A stretch of 64,000 nucleotides of DNA from Cololabis saira (Eukaryota; Chordata; Actinopteri; Beloniformes; Belonidae). A program made the position numbers and the translations under genes. The notes under the pieces were generated by a model. The model was given only the letters and a program-made list of their open reading frames with translations. It had not been told where the DNA came from and did no database searches. This document shows, piece by piece, positions 34,625 through 64,000 of the stretch; position 1 is the first letter of the stretch, and each line of letters begins with the position of its first letter. Location: contig NC_084596.1 in the NCBI RefSeq assembly GCF_033807715.1, positions 34,486,379 through 34,550,378 of the forward strand, written 5' to 3'.

Positions 34625-34650
34625 GTGTGTATGTATGTGTATATATGTAC
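34500..34650. repeat. compound (CA)n/(TA)n/(TG)n microsatellite
   Basis: CA repeats at 34503-34520, TA repeats to 34619, then short TG/TATG units. It is nearly self-complementary, so both strands give spurious Tyr-Ile ORFs. Confidence 0.9.
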
Positions 34651-34789
34651 AATTCACAGGTTCCATGACCACTGGAGGACAAATGAACAGGTAAATTACT
34701 AAGCGGTACAGAGAAACTTCCCTTGTACTCCTCCCACAGGTTGATAGATTGGTAGTTTACTGGTCTGGAGCGATCAGATGTGTGTTGAC

Positions 34790-35165
34790 ACAATGCCAAG
34801 AGAGAAAGACGTCAGCAATGGTCTTAGAGAGGCAAATGTTGCTGTATATCAAACTGAAAAAGGTTATAAAACTATATCCAAAATGTTTTTAATTAAATAT
34901 TCTACAGTGAGAAGAATTAAAGTAGAAAATCTTCAGTTACTGCACTGCAGTTGACTGGCGTTCACAAACGTGCATCTGAACAACCCAGCAGACCTCTGGA
35001 ACAGTATCCTATGGACAGATACGACTTCAAAGTGGAGTCGTTTGGTCATAAAGTTCAGAACCATGTTCTGAGAAAGCCTAACGCCACATTTCCGCAGAGA
35101 CGCATCCACTGTTGAGCACAGTGGTGGAGCGATGATGGTCTGGGACCTGGACACCGGCCGGTCAT
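34790..35165 (+). mobile_element. Tc1-like transposase remnant
   Basis: Contains GTTGACACAATGCCAAGAGA, then CCAGCAGACCTCTGGAACAG, GTGGAGTCGTTTGGTCATAA and GATGATGGTCTGGGACCTGG, consecutive pieces of a Tc1 transposase with many stops. The same family is at 51160-51400. Confidence 0.65.
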
Positions 35166-35399
35166 TGAGATGGTACGATGAAATATGTCAGGTTTTTGTT
35201 CATCCTAGGTTGTATGTACTACAGTAAATCTATACGTCATTGCGTACTTTCTTTTTCATGCCTGCATTCAATTTCTTACTTTAATCACCATAATTCAATT
35301 TGTTTGGTTATATTCTTCTTTAGTTCTTAAGGTTTTAGAGCCCAAAGTAGTTTCAAGTTCAACACAGCAGACTCATTTTCAGACTAAGGCCTCTACCTG

Positions 35400-36044
35400 C
35401 AGAGGTGTCAAGTAACGAAGTACAAATACTTTGTTACCTTACTTAAGTAGAAATTTTGGTTATCTATACTTCACCGGAGTAATTATTTTTCAGATGACTT
35501 TTTACTTTTACTCCTTACATTTTCACGCAATTATCTGTACTTTTTACTCCTTACATTTTAAAAACAGCCTCGTCACTCTATTTCATTTCGGCCTTTAAAT
35601 AAAAACTATCCAGTTAAATTGCTCCATCCGGATAGAGTGAATTTGGTTGTGGTTGTTTCAGATGTTCTTGTCCAGTTTTGTTCTCACATCCGTTCCCTCA
35701 GATTCCTGCAACTAAACTTGGATGTACATTCCAATAAAGGTTAGGATAAATGATAACATGCCTCTGAAGTTTGACTTTTTGCACCATTACAATACTTATA
35801 GGCAACTAGTCATCATATCTCCTGCTCTCTGAAACACATGTTAATACTCAATAGTACACATATACGGTTCTTTAATTATTATACATTATACTAAGATGCA
35901 TTCATTTTCAATGGCTTTTGTCCTTAATGGCCTTTTTCCCCCTTACGTTACTTTTACTTTTATACTTTAAGTAGTTTTGAAATCAGTACTTTTATACTTT
36001 TACTTGAGTAAAAAACTTGAATGTGAATACTTTTGACACCTCTG
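35400..36044. mobile_element. hAT MITE, 645 bp, with perfect 8-bp target duplication
   Basis: Ends CAGAGGTGTCAA and TTGACACCTCTG are inverted, and TCTACCTG is duplicated at 35392-35399 and 36045-36052, the 8-bp signature of hAT transposition. The interior is AT-rich (TTTTACTTTTACTCC repeats). Non-coding. Confidence 0.88.
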
Positions 36045-36212
36045 TCTACCTGTATGACCTGGTGGGTCAGTAGTAGTTCTGACGCTTCTTCTAACTCCTC
36101 AGCCCGACATTCAGCTGATCCCAAACCAGTCAGAAGTTTTTATGTCTTCTTTTATTATGAAACTGATTTGTACTCAAAGAAAAACAGCAGAACAAAAAAA
36201 ACCAAAAAAACT

Positions 36213-36218
36213 TTTATT
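36213..36218 (-). promoter_or_regulatory. poly(A) signal of puf60
   Basis: AATAAA on the minus strand, about 1 kb after the puf60 stop. The interval 36219-37221 has no other gene signal and is best read as its 3' UTR. Confidence 0.5.
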
Positions 36219-37221
36219 CACAGATTTCATGTTTGACCTTCAACAGCCTGAAAAGCACCTGAACGAGGTTTAGTGTCTGAGGATCCTGGCGGTTCTGGTG
36301 TCTGAAGGTCCCGGTTCAGGTTCTTGAGGAAACGCTGCGTTCGGAGAATGAAGACTGGACACCTGCTGGAGTCAGGTTCAGTTTGGGTGACGGTGCGCTG
36401 TGTTCAGGGACATCAGGTGAAATGACACATGAACGTCCAGATGTTTCAGACCACAACCCCGAACCCCTGGTGAAGTCGGACCTGGAACTCGGCTGGTTCC
36501 ATCCAGAATTCAGTTTTACAGTATTCCTGGACGCACCTGTCTGCCGGGACACGCGGGCCAGACCAGACCCAGGTTCTCCTGCTCACAGGAGTGCTGTAGG
36601 GGGGACCAGGACCGGAGTCTGAGGAGCAGAATCTTGACCAGTATCAGTCAAACAAGCTTCTGGACCAGAACCAGGTCCACTTGCTTGTGTAGAGGGGTTT
36701 GTTTGGGGATGTTGACCACAACTAGGACCAAGATCCTGAGCCGACATCAATGTCTAGACCAGACCACAGTAGGATCTGGATGAGGTCCGAGACCAGGCCG
36801 TGAGGTGAGTAAAACCAGGTCACAGATTTCTGGAGCCGGACCCAGCTGACAGGCAGGTTTCATCCGGACCGGGTCCAGAGTCTGGTTCTGAGAGGCACAT
36901 GTTCAACCCGTGCCCTGGCGGGGGGGAAACCTGTTGTTTTTGGATCCTAGCTGGTTGCCACGACGACGGAGCGAAGCAGGAGTTCAGGTTGGGAGGAGGC
37001 CTGTAGCCATGGTAACAAAGCCACCCCCGCAGACACCTGGACCAGGATTCCTGCTGAAGTGGACCAGAATGTGTTTTCTGTGGTTCAAACATAAGACACA
37101 GGAGAAGGTCCCTGAATCCCGCACAGAAGAAGAGGAGACGGTTCCCTGAAGACGAAGACGGTAAAAAAATTGGGACAGGTTAGAAAGAGGTCGCTAGTCT
37201 ACGTTCAAGTCCGAGAGAGTT

Positions 37222-45781
<8,560 letters not shown>

Positions 45782-46189
45782 GAAGACAGCTGCCGGGTTC
45801 AAGACAAGCCCCTGATACATCGATCAATGATTAAAGGCGACTTCACAACAGTCTGTGACTGATCAATCATAAGTGGCCAATGACTCATAAGAGACCAATC
45901 AGATAATAAAGATGGAAGAAAAATTTAATAAGAAAAAACAAATTAAGCTGCATCCATAAAACCTATACAGATTAACACTATTTAAAATGTAAACAAAAAC
46001 ACCAATATTTAAATAGATAAATACTAATAAAAATATACATTTAAGAAGTTATGGTAAAAAAAACACCAAATAAAATAAAAAAAATGGAACAGTGATCAAA
46101 ACAATTAAACCTGCGTGTAAAGTAATATTAATAATACAATGTCATTACATTTTACAATGAAGTAACATTATAATCAAGTCAGTTGCTAG

Positions 46190-46745
46190 ACGTCCCTAAA
46201 TCAAGGCTCAAAACTAAAGGTGACCGAGCTTTTGCGGTGGCTGCCCCTAAGCTGTGGAATAGCTTGCCACTAAATATTAGATCTGCTCAGACCCAGGAGG
46301 TTTTTATGTCTTCTTTGAAAACGTATTTATTTTCTTTGTCTTTTAGTGTACGGTAAATGGTTTCCTACATCTGTGAGAAGTGAATGTGCACTTTGTGTGT
46401 CTGTTCTTTTTTTAGATTTATTTATTTGCACAGTTAAACATTACACAAATAAAATTACCAACTTTACAAATTAAAGTGCAGGAAGAGGCGAAAACTCAAA
46501 AGACCTTAACAGGTGCCTCCACCTATAGTTAACATAAAATGTAATATACTTATAAAAGTTATTATATTCTTTGCCGTCTATTTTCTATTACTATTTTATC
46601 GATTATTCTAGCATGTTAGTGATTTTATTGTTTATACACTTTGTACTGTATTTTCTTTTAGTATTGTTTCATTTTATTGTATACTGTAAAGCACTTTGGT
46701 CGACCTCGGTCGTTTTTAAATGTGCTATATAAATAAAATTGACAT
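46190..46745 (+). mobile_element. LINE 3' end with RT C-terminus
   Basis: The plus frame reads KSRLKTKGDRAFAVAAPKLW and NSLPLNIRSAQ, then EVFMSSLKTYLFSLSF, the conserved LINE tail. The AATAAA-rich end is near 46730-46740 (GTGCTATATAAATAAAAT). Upstream DNA (45850-46190) and downstream to 47000 is A-rich and otherwise featureless. Confidence 0.75.
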
Positions 46746-47381
46746 TGACATAATCAAAATAACATGAATAAAAGATGTAAAATTAAAGTACAAAAACATA
46801 AAATACAAAAACTAAATACAAAAAGAAAATAAATCATACAAATTAAATGGGTTTCAAAAATATGTAATAAACAAAATAAATAAACCCAAAAAGCCAAAAC
46901 AAACTAAATAACAGAGTCCAATAGTTTATACGTCAATAAAAGCGGTGTTATTTCAACATTCAAAGAATAAAATAATACTAAAGTAAAGCTGTGAGTGAGC
47001 AGAACTTGTGCTGCACCTGCTCAGCTGAGCATCAGCTCCAGGTCGGTGCTGCTCGGCCCGGTCCGGCCCGGAGACCCCTGCCGGGACCAGACTCAAGCTC
47101 TGCTGATCGCCGATCACCCTGATCGATTAATCGGTTGATCGATCAGCTCGGGGTCCCCTCAATTAGCGTTATCCTAGCATGTCTGCTCCGCGGCTGGGCT
47201 CCGGTTGGTTCCGCAGAAACAGGCGGCGCCATGCGGCCTCGGCCCGGCTCCGCGGGTCCCGGCCCTGCAGCGGCTCCGCGGGGCTCCACACCGGCGTCCC
47301 GGCTCGGGTCCGAGGGCTGGAGAAGGCGCTGGAGGCGTTAGCTCGCTCCACAACCCGGAACAAGCACCGCTGTGCCTGACG

Positions 47382-47391
47382 CCACTTCCTG
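47382..47391 (-). promoter_or_regulatory. ETS-type motif in the puf60 CpG-rich promoter
   Basis: AGGAAGTGGC on the minus strand sits at the edge of a GC- and CpG-rich block (47030-47400), the only CpG-rich stretch upstream of puf60. The first (possibly non-coding) puf60 exon is expected here, but I could not assign its donor. Confidence 0.45.
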
Positions 47392-47494
47392 CAGGAGGGC
47401 CCTTTCACATTAAGAGACGCGCACATGTGGAGAAAACAGTGCTGGAAGAGTGGACTATATTGTTTACTTTTACTTGTAGTTGTGACCGAACATA

Positions 47495-47864
47495 CAGGAC
47501 TGTTTCAGAAAATTATAATATTGTGATGAAGTTCTTTATTTTCTGTAATGCAATTTAAAAAAAAGAACAAAAATGTCATACATTCTGGATTCATTACAAA
47601 TCAACTGAAATATTGCAGCCTTTTATTATTTTAATATTGCTGATTATGGTTTACAGTTTAAGATTAAGATTCCAGAATATTCTAATTTTTTGAGATAGGA
47701 TATTTAAGTTTTCTTAAGCTGTAAGCCATGATTAGCAATATTAAAATAATAAAAGGCTTGCAATATTTCAGTTGATTTGTAATGAATCCAGAATGTATGA
47801 CATTTTTGTTTTTGTAATTGCATTACAGAAAATCACAATATTATAATTTTCTGAGATAGTCCTG
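47495..47864. mobile_element. palindromic Tc1/mariner-type MITE, TA-flanked
   Basis: Ends CAGGACTGTTTCAGAAAATT and its inverse near 47845-47864 are flanked by TA dinucleotides. The two halves are inverted copies of each other over most of the 370 bp. Non-coding. Confidence 0.75.
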
Positions 47865-48560
47865 TAATCCTGGAGCAGATTTTGGTAAATGCAAGAATTA
47901 ATTCTCTCCTCATTGATACTAATTGGTCAAAAACCTTAAATAGCAGATCATGAAGCCCCCGCCACCATACTTCACCAGTGGGAACATGTTTTTTTCTAGT
48001 CCATATATAGGGTTGGGTATTTTTCAAAACAGCCTTCTGTTGTGACATCGGTTCATCAGATTTTTCATGTTCAATTTAATTCAATTTCAATTTTATTTAT
48101 ATAGCGTTTAATAAAACAAAAGTTCTCTCTAGGGGCTTTCCAGAGACCCAGAACATGACCCCCGAGCAATTATGACATAAACAATGGCAGGTAAAAACTC
48201 CCCTAGTGGGAGAAAAACCTTGCATGTCAGCACGCAGCTCCTGAAGCTCCGGCCTGCAAACATGCACAAAAGAGAAAAAAGGGGGCCAGCACAAGAAACT
48301 ACAGGAACGATGGACAAAAATGATGGCTATGAGATACTTATAATAAATAAAAATGGAAAAGGAGAAGAGAAGAAGGGTGGGAGGCACAGCCCAGTGGATC
48401 ATGTCGGTGCCCCCCTGCACTAGAGTTTACACTAACTAGAGGTTTACTAAACACTAACTATACTTTACTAAACAGAAAGGTTTTAAGTTTGGTTTTAAAG
48501 GTGGAGGTGGTGTCAGCCTCCTTAACCCAGATTGGAAGTTGGTTCCATGGTAACGTTGTC
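47865..48560. mobile_element. transposon remnant followed by dispersed retro-repeat
   Basis: 47865-48060 resembles a transposon 3' part (CACCATACTTCACCAGTGGG). 48070-48560 contains TTTTATTTATATAGCG, CCTAGTGGGAGAAAAACCTT and CAGATTGGAAGTTGGTTCCA, a repeat spread through teleost genomes; a related piece is near 780-890. Confidence 0.5.
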
Positions 48561-50863
48561 TGGTGGATTATTGATGAGTGATCAATAGACAGTTTTCCTG
48601 ACTTTATTAAAACATCTCAGTCATGAAACAATATATCGTTATTATCACACTTCATATTACATGTTTACACTCATCTGCAGGAGGCCGAGTTGTGCTCGTC
48701 ATAGCAACAGCACGAACTCTTCACTTACTAAACAATATATCAACATGTCTTAGGCATCGCTCAGCTAACACCCGGAGCACAGTTACCATGGAGACGACCA
48801 TGACTCGCGTTCTTGGAGAAGAGTCCATTTATGTCATCAATCTGATCAATTATTGTCATAAATAAGTGTTTAAATACTTCTCAGTTCTAATGAAGGTACC
48901 AGGTCTGGACCAGGTCTGGGTTCTGGTTCCTGCAGAGTCCAGATGCGGAACATAAAAGTGGTTCCATGCAACCAAGGAGTTCTGGTTCTGTAAGTCCCAC
49001 TGAGCTGCAGTACATGTGATCTAAAACCCTGCAACGGGCCGAGATAAAAGACCCAGCATAGCATTTTCAGAACTCTACAGCAGATTCTTGGATCAGTGGA
49101 TCAGAACTGATTTTAAATGAAGATAAAAAGACCTGTTGCTGCAGAAGTGGATTACAAAACACTGGACCAGAACCTCAGAAGACTGAAGGAACGCCTGAAA
49201 ACCATTCTGTGTTCTAACAGATAAAATTCAGAGCAGAACCCTGAGTGGGCTCTTTCAGGGACCCACAACCCATAACTGAGATTATTTAAAACCCAGCTAG
49301 ACATTCAGTTAGTCCAGTTTGGTTCATGCTGGTGCATGAACACTAACGCCAGCTCGAGACAGAACTTCCCTGGAGTATGGGTTTCACTTCCAAAAATGAG
49401 GTACTCGAAGGTTGAAAGCAAAACAAGTGTACAACTCCCTGCGAGGGTGCTTGAGGGTTGTGTTGGGGTTTTAGAGAACTTTATCTGGGTGCTTGATGAT
49501 GCCATCTAGGCTGTAACGGACCTCACAGGGGTTTCTGGAGGATGTCATTGGGGTTTCTGGAACTAAGTTCTTCAGTCCAAGTCTTCAGGACCGCAGGACC
49601 CTGCATGTCTAAAATGATCCCTGTTCCAAAAGACCAGGATTACATCAATGAACTTGTGCAGACCATTAAGGCAAGCTGATGCTGATCCATTTGACACATC
49701 TAACACATGCAGAGCAGTGGGGTCCTGAGCACTCGGAGTGTAGAACCCTGTTCTAGAGGATCCAGAGGATTCTGTCTGGGTTGAAAAGGATCCTGTTTGG
49801 GCTTTAGAGAACCGTTTAGATTCTAGAGTACCCGGTTTAGGTTCCTGAAATTCAGAGGAGGTTCCTCGCGGATCCCACTGGGGTTCTAGACAATTCAGCC
49901 TGGACTCCAGGTAACATAGTTCAGGTTCCAGAGAACTCAGTGAGTTTCTATAACAGTGTTTTTTCAGCCCTGGAGCTCAGGAACCTCTGAAGACCCATGT
50001 TTTAGATGTTGCTCGGCTCCAACACACCTGGCCTCAGATCAGTGGACCAGACAGAGTTCTGCATACATTGATGACGGGCTGATGGGGATCCAATCACATC
50101 AGGCATCAGGAGTGTGTTGGAGCTGATCAACATCTACAACATGCTGGACGGAGGTTCCAGAGAACCAGAGTTGAAAGATACTGTTCTAGAGGATCCTGTT
50201 TGGGCTCCAGGTTTTCCTGCCCAGGTTCCAAAATACCTCAGACCTAGTAGAGATTCTGGTTGGGTTCTACACATTCTACAGAGGACGTTTTTAATCTTTA
50301 CCACCCCCAAAATGGTGATAATGTTCTTACATTTTGTCTTGAAGACCTCATTGACGGGACTTGTAACCGGGATTCTTTGGTTTTTGTTTGTTTTTTTTAC
50401 TGGAACAAAGACTGGTCGGTACACAGGCAGACCAACAGCTTCAACACCTTGAAATGAAATGAAATGAAATATGTCCTAAAGATAATCCAGAACCTCGGTG
50501 TACCATCTGGATAATGAAGAACTGTCGTTGCCTAAAAGAGAAAGCACTTGCTGACCTCTCCTGGTTCTGTGTCCTGGAGCCGAGAGGCTGCTTTGTCTGG
50601 AATTTGTTTACGTGTTCAGAGAGATTTTCAACACAAACACGTCTGAAAGTTCGAGAATGCTGTTGAAACTGCAGAACTCCAGATGGGTCGGGTTCTGCAC
50701 AGAGAGCTCCGAGCAATGGTTCAGGTCAGCGGCATGATCCAGAACCCAACTGAACATTTCAAAGTTTTGAGAAAAGACTTCGTGTTTGGTGCAGAAGTCC
50801 AGAGGACAGGCTTCAGAACCAGAAGATTCTGGACCGTGTACTCGTTTGTGAGCCCAGACGGTT
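48561..50863. other. 3' flank of afg3l1 with degenerate minisatellite
   Basis: No gene recognised. From about 49700 to 50250 there are degenerate units of roughly 35 bp built on TTCTAGAGGATCCTGTTTGG; the same motif recurs in the afg3l1 last intron (51600-51930). GAAAT repeats at 50452-50470. Confidence 0.5.
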
Positions 50864-61905
<11,042 letters not shown>

Positions 61906-63278
61906 CTGAGGAAGAAACACATAGCATCAGCAGTCAGAGAGACGTCATCTGATCGGAGTATTAATGGCAGAAACCAAAGGCTGCAAAAATAAGTGCTCCT
62001 TAAAAGAAAAACCTGGAGGCATATTTACAAGTAATCAGAGTAAAGATGAAGAATCTGGAGAACTATTTTTGGAGGTGGAGGTCCAGTGGTGTCTATGCAA
62101 CAGCTGGCACATCTAGGCAGGAAACACCAACGCTGAAGGTGTTTCCAGGTCTTAGAGCAACATCTGTTCCCATCCAGACGATGGCTCAGTCTGGGAAGGT
62201 CTTGCATATTTCCACCAAATACGCACATTTAAAAAAATAAGTTTCTTTCTTGGAAACATATAAGTTTATAAAGTCAGAGTTTTAATAATTGATAAAGTCA
62301 GTACATTTGTTTTTAAATCAAACTTTCAAGTTTATTAAGTTATAATTTCTATGTTTTTCTCTTCTAAATGTTAATGTTATAAAGTGTTTTCTTTCTTGCA
62401 AATTAGGAAAGTCTTAACATTTTGAACTTTTCTCTTCTCTCGTGAATTAATTACATCACAGAGGTGAAATTCTAGGGTTTTTGAAAATGATTTAGTTTAA
62501 AAAAAAAAAGTGTTAATGAGTTCTTATTTTATTTTCTAATTTCATTTTATTCTTTAGGTTGCTCGCGTAGCTAATCCCTGCTAAGTTCATTTTAATTAGA
62601 TTGACTTAATGAGCTCAAATTGAATTTTAACTTCAGAGGCACAAACTGGTCTAGTTTCTTTTGAAAGTGTAACAGATTATATTTTCTTCTTCTTTCAAGT
62701 CTGCTGAAATGTGAAAAATATGAGCTTTCCCTGATGAGCCTACTAGAGTTCGGAGAGGAAAAACATCCTTTTTCTTGGTTTTCCTCCTCCGTGTTTTCCT
62801 CTAACTTAAAAGCACCTTCCTCGTCATTAACCAAGTTCAAACCAGTCTGCTAATTTTTTTGAGTGAAAAACTGAAAAAACCCTTCAAAAGACGACACGGT
62901 AAGATGGAAAACCTGGTCTGGTCCCGTCATGGACCTCAGCCACACCAAACAACTGCACACAGGATGACCTTGGACAAGGTGAGACTTTCACTGTGCACCC
63001 TGAACTGGAAGACATCATGAGATGTCGGTCGCGATTCCAGAGATTTGCCAGGCTTTTCTGAAACCCGGCCCTTTCAATCTGATGTCTGACATTTGACTGA
63101 TGTCTGCAGAGATACTACACTGGCGTTCTTTAACCCTTCCCCTGGATGTTTAGATGTTGCTCAGGTGCTTTGAATTTGAGCAAAATCTAACACGTGCAGG
63201 ACAGAGATTCCAGGACAGTGGCGGGTCTGACAACCGTAACTCCTGAATGGTCATGACTCTTTGCTCCTTGGTTAAACT
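61906..63278. other. upstream region of afg3l1, nothing recognised
   Basis: No convincing exon 1 or CpG-rich promoter for afg3l1 is visible; sequence is AT-rich with short frames. The true first exon may lie here undetected or beyond the window. Confidence 0.45.
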
Positions 63279-63862
63279 TAGGCCACGTTTACACATAGCC
63301 CGGTATATAGAAAAACGGATATTTCCCCCTCTACATTTTGACAAAATACCATCATTTACATGAACCCACATAAATATCCTGTTAAGGGGTGCTATGAGCA
63401 GCCAAACCTACAGGGGGCAGTGTAACAAAAAGCATAAAGTCATGCTAGCCAATCGGAATCCTGGAAAAAAAACATCAACAAATGACACGAGTAACTGCCA
63501 GTTACTTCTAAGACGGAATGAGAGTCTTTCGTTTGGAGTGACAGAGAAGTGGAGTTACTTTTAAGTGCGACTTTAGAATATAAAACAGGTAAAATACAAG
63601 AAAATATTGACGGTGGCCAAACAAATTGTAAACACAGGTGGCACACATGACGCTGGTGACGTTTCTGTCGCATAATGTGACGTTCTGAAGCCTAAATGTC
63701 AGTTTCCCTCCGTTTCATCAAACGTGTCGGAGTTTATGCAAATCTCTACTTTGGCCGGAGTTTTCAGAAATGATCGTTTTTGGTGACTTTGAGCTTCGTT
63801 TTCGTGTAAACAAACGGCCAAAAACGCATGAAAACACCATCGTTTTTGCTACGTGTAAAGCT
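63279..63862. mobile_element. MITE with GTTTACAC-type inverted ends
   Basis: The left end (CCACGTTTACACATAGCC) and right end (TTTTTGCTACGTGTAAAGC) are inverted relatives. Non-coding. Confidence 0.55.
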
Positions 63863-64000
63863 TGAGTTATGGTTCTGCGTCAAAACGACACCGTGCCTAC
63901 GGCGTGTGGTCTGCATCGACGCGGACCACACGCCGTCACTGACGCCTTCACTGACGTGCATCTCCCGAAAATTGTAACTACGCGTCGAGGCGACGCAGAC
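63863..64000. repeat. fragment of the TATGGTTCTGCGT / CTACGGCGT repeat family, cut by window end
   Basis: Shares TTATGGTTCTGCGT and GCCTACGGCGT with the repeats at 6.2-6.6 and 26.6 kb. Confidence 0.55.

Noticed and set aside
34401..34799. Tyr-Ile repeat ORFs on both strands
   Set aside because: Translation of the compound CA/TA/TG microsatellite.

Overview
The window is nuclear DNA from a teleost fish. The evidence is an NLRC3-like fish NLR gene with 174-nt LRR cassette exons and a B30.2 tail, an intronless melanopsin of the teleost opn4m2 (opn4.1) type, vertebrate splice sites in every multi-exon gene, and a dense mix of fish-type transposons (Tc1/mariner, hAT, Kolobok/T2-like, PIF/Harbinger-like, LINE, tRNA-SINE) and long microsatellites. 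No prokaryotic, plasmid or CRISPR feature was found.

Layout. 1-4.5 kb: the 3' half of an NLRC3-like gene (+). 4.5-10.5 kb: repeats, including a broken Myb/SANT-like transposon gene, a tRNA-derived SINE with perfect target-site duplications, and MITEs. 10.5-12.4 kb: the single-exon melanopsin (+). 12.4-22.2 kb: AT-rich intergenic DNA with a truncated Tc1 element, a small inverted-repeat element carrying a coding-like exon, a LINE fragment with a Kolobok-like MITE, and a Harbinger-like element. 22.2-31.3 kb: klhl18 (-), all 10 coding exons, 574 codons. 31.3-36.2 kb: nested LINEs and MITEs. 36.2-47.4 kb: puf60 (-), ten coding exons. 47.4-50.8 kb: MITEs and degenerate minisatellite. 50.8-61.9 kb: afg3l1 (-), sixteen exons, 768 codons. 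61.9-64 kb: repeats.

The five genes do not form a functional unit: an innate immune sensor, a photopigment, a CUL3 ubiquitin-ligase adaptor, a splicing factor and a mitochondrial protease. klhl18, puf60 and afg3l1 are co-directional but separated by transposon-rich DNA, and klhl18 and puf60 have their own ETS-type promoter motifs.

I see no convincing new multi-gene system. The observations most worth a second look are: (i) a 293-bp element with 24-bp inverted repeats that encloses an unrecognised GC-rich exon-like ORF (18.2 kb); (ii) a Kolobok/T2-like MITE at the identical position in two LINE copies; (iii) an 860-bp Kolobok-like hairpin in a puf60 intron with a small acidic ORF in its loop; (iv) a long CA tract starting nine bases past a weak puf60 donor; (v) inverted hAT copies flanking exons that encode the whole AAA core and HEAGH site of afg3l1; (vi) DRC replacing DRY in the melanopsin. 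Exon borders were placed by eye from GT/AG sites and reading-frame continuity; all introns joined without a frame conflict.
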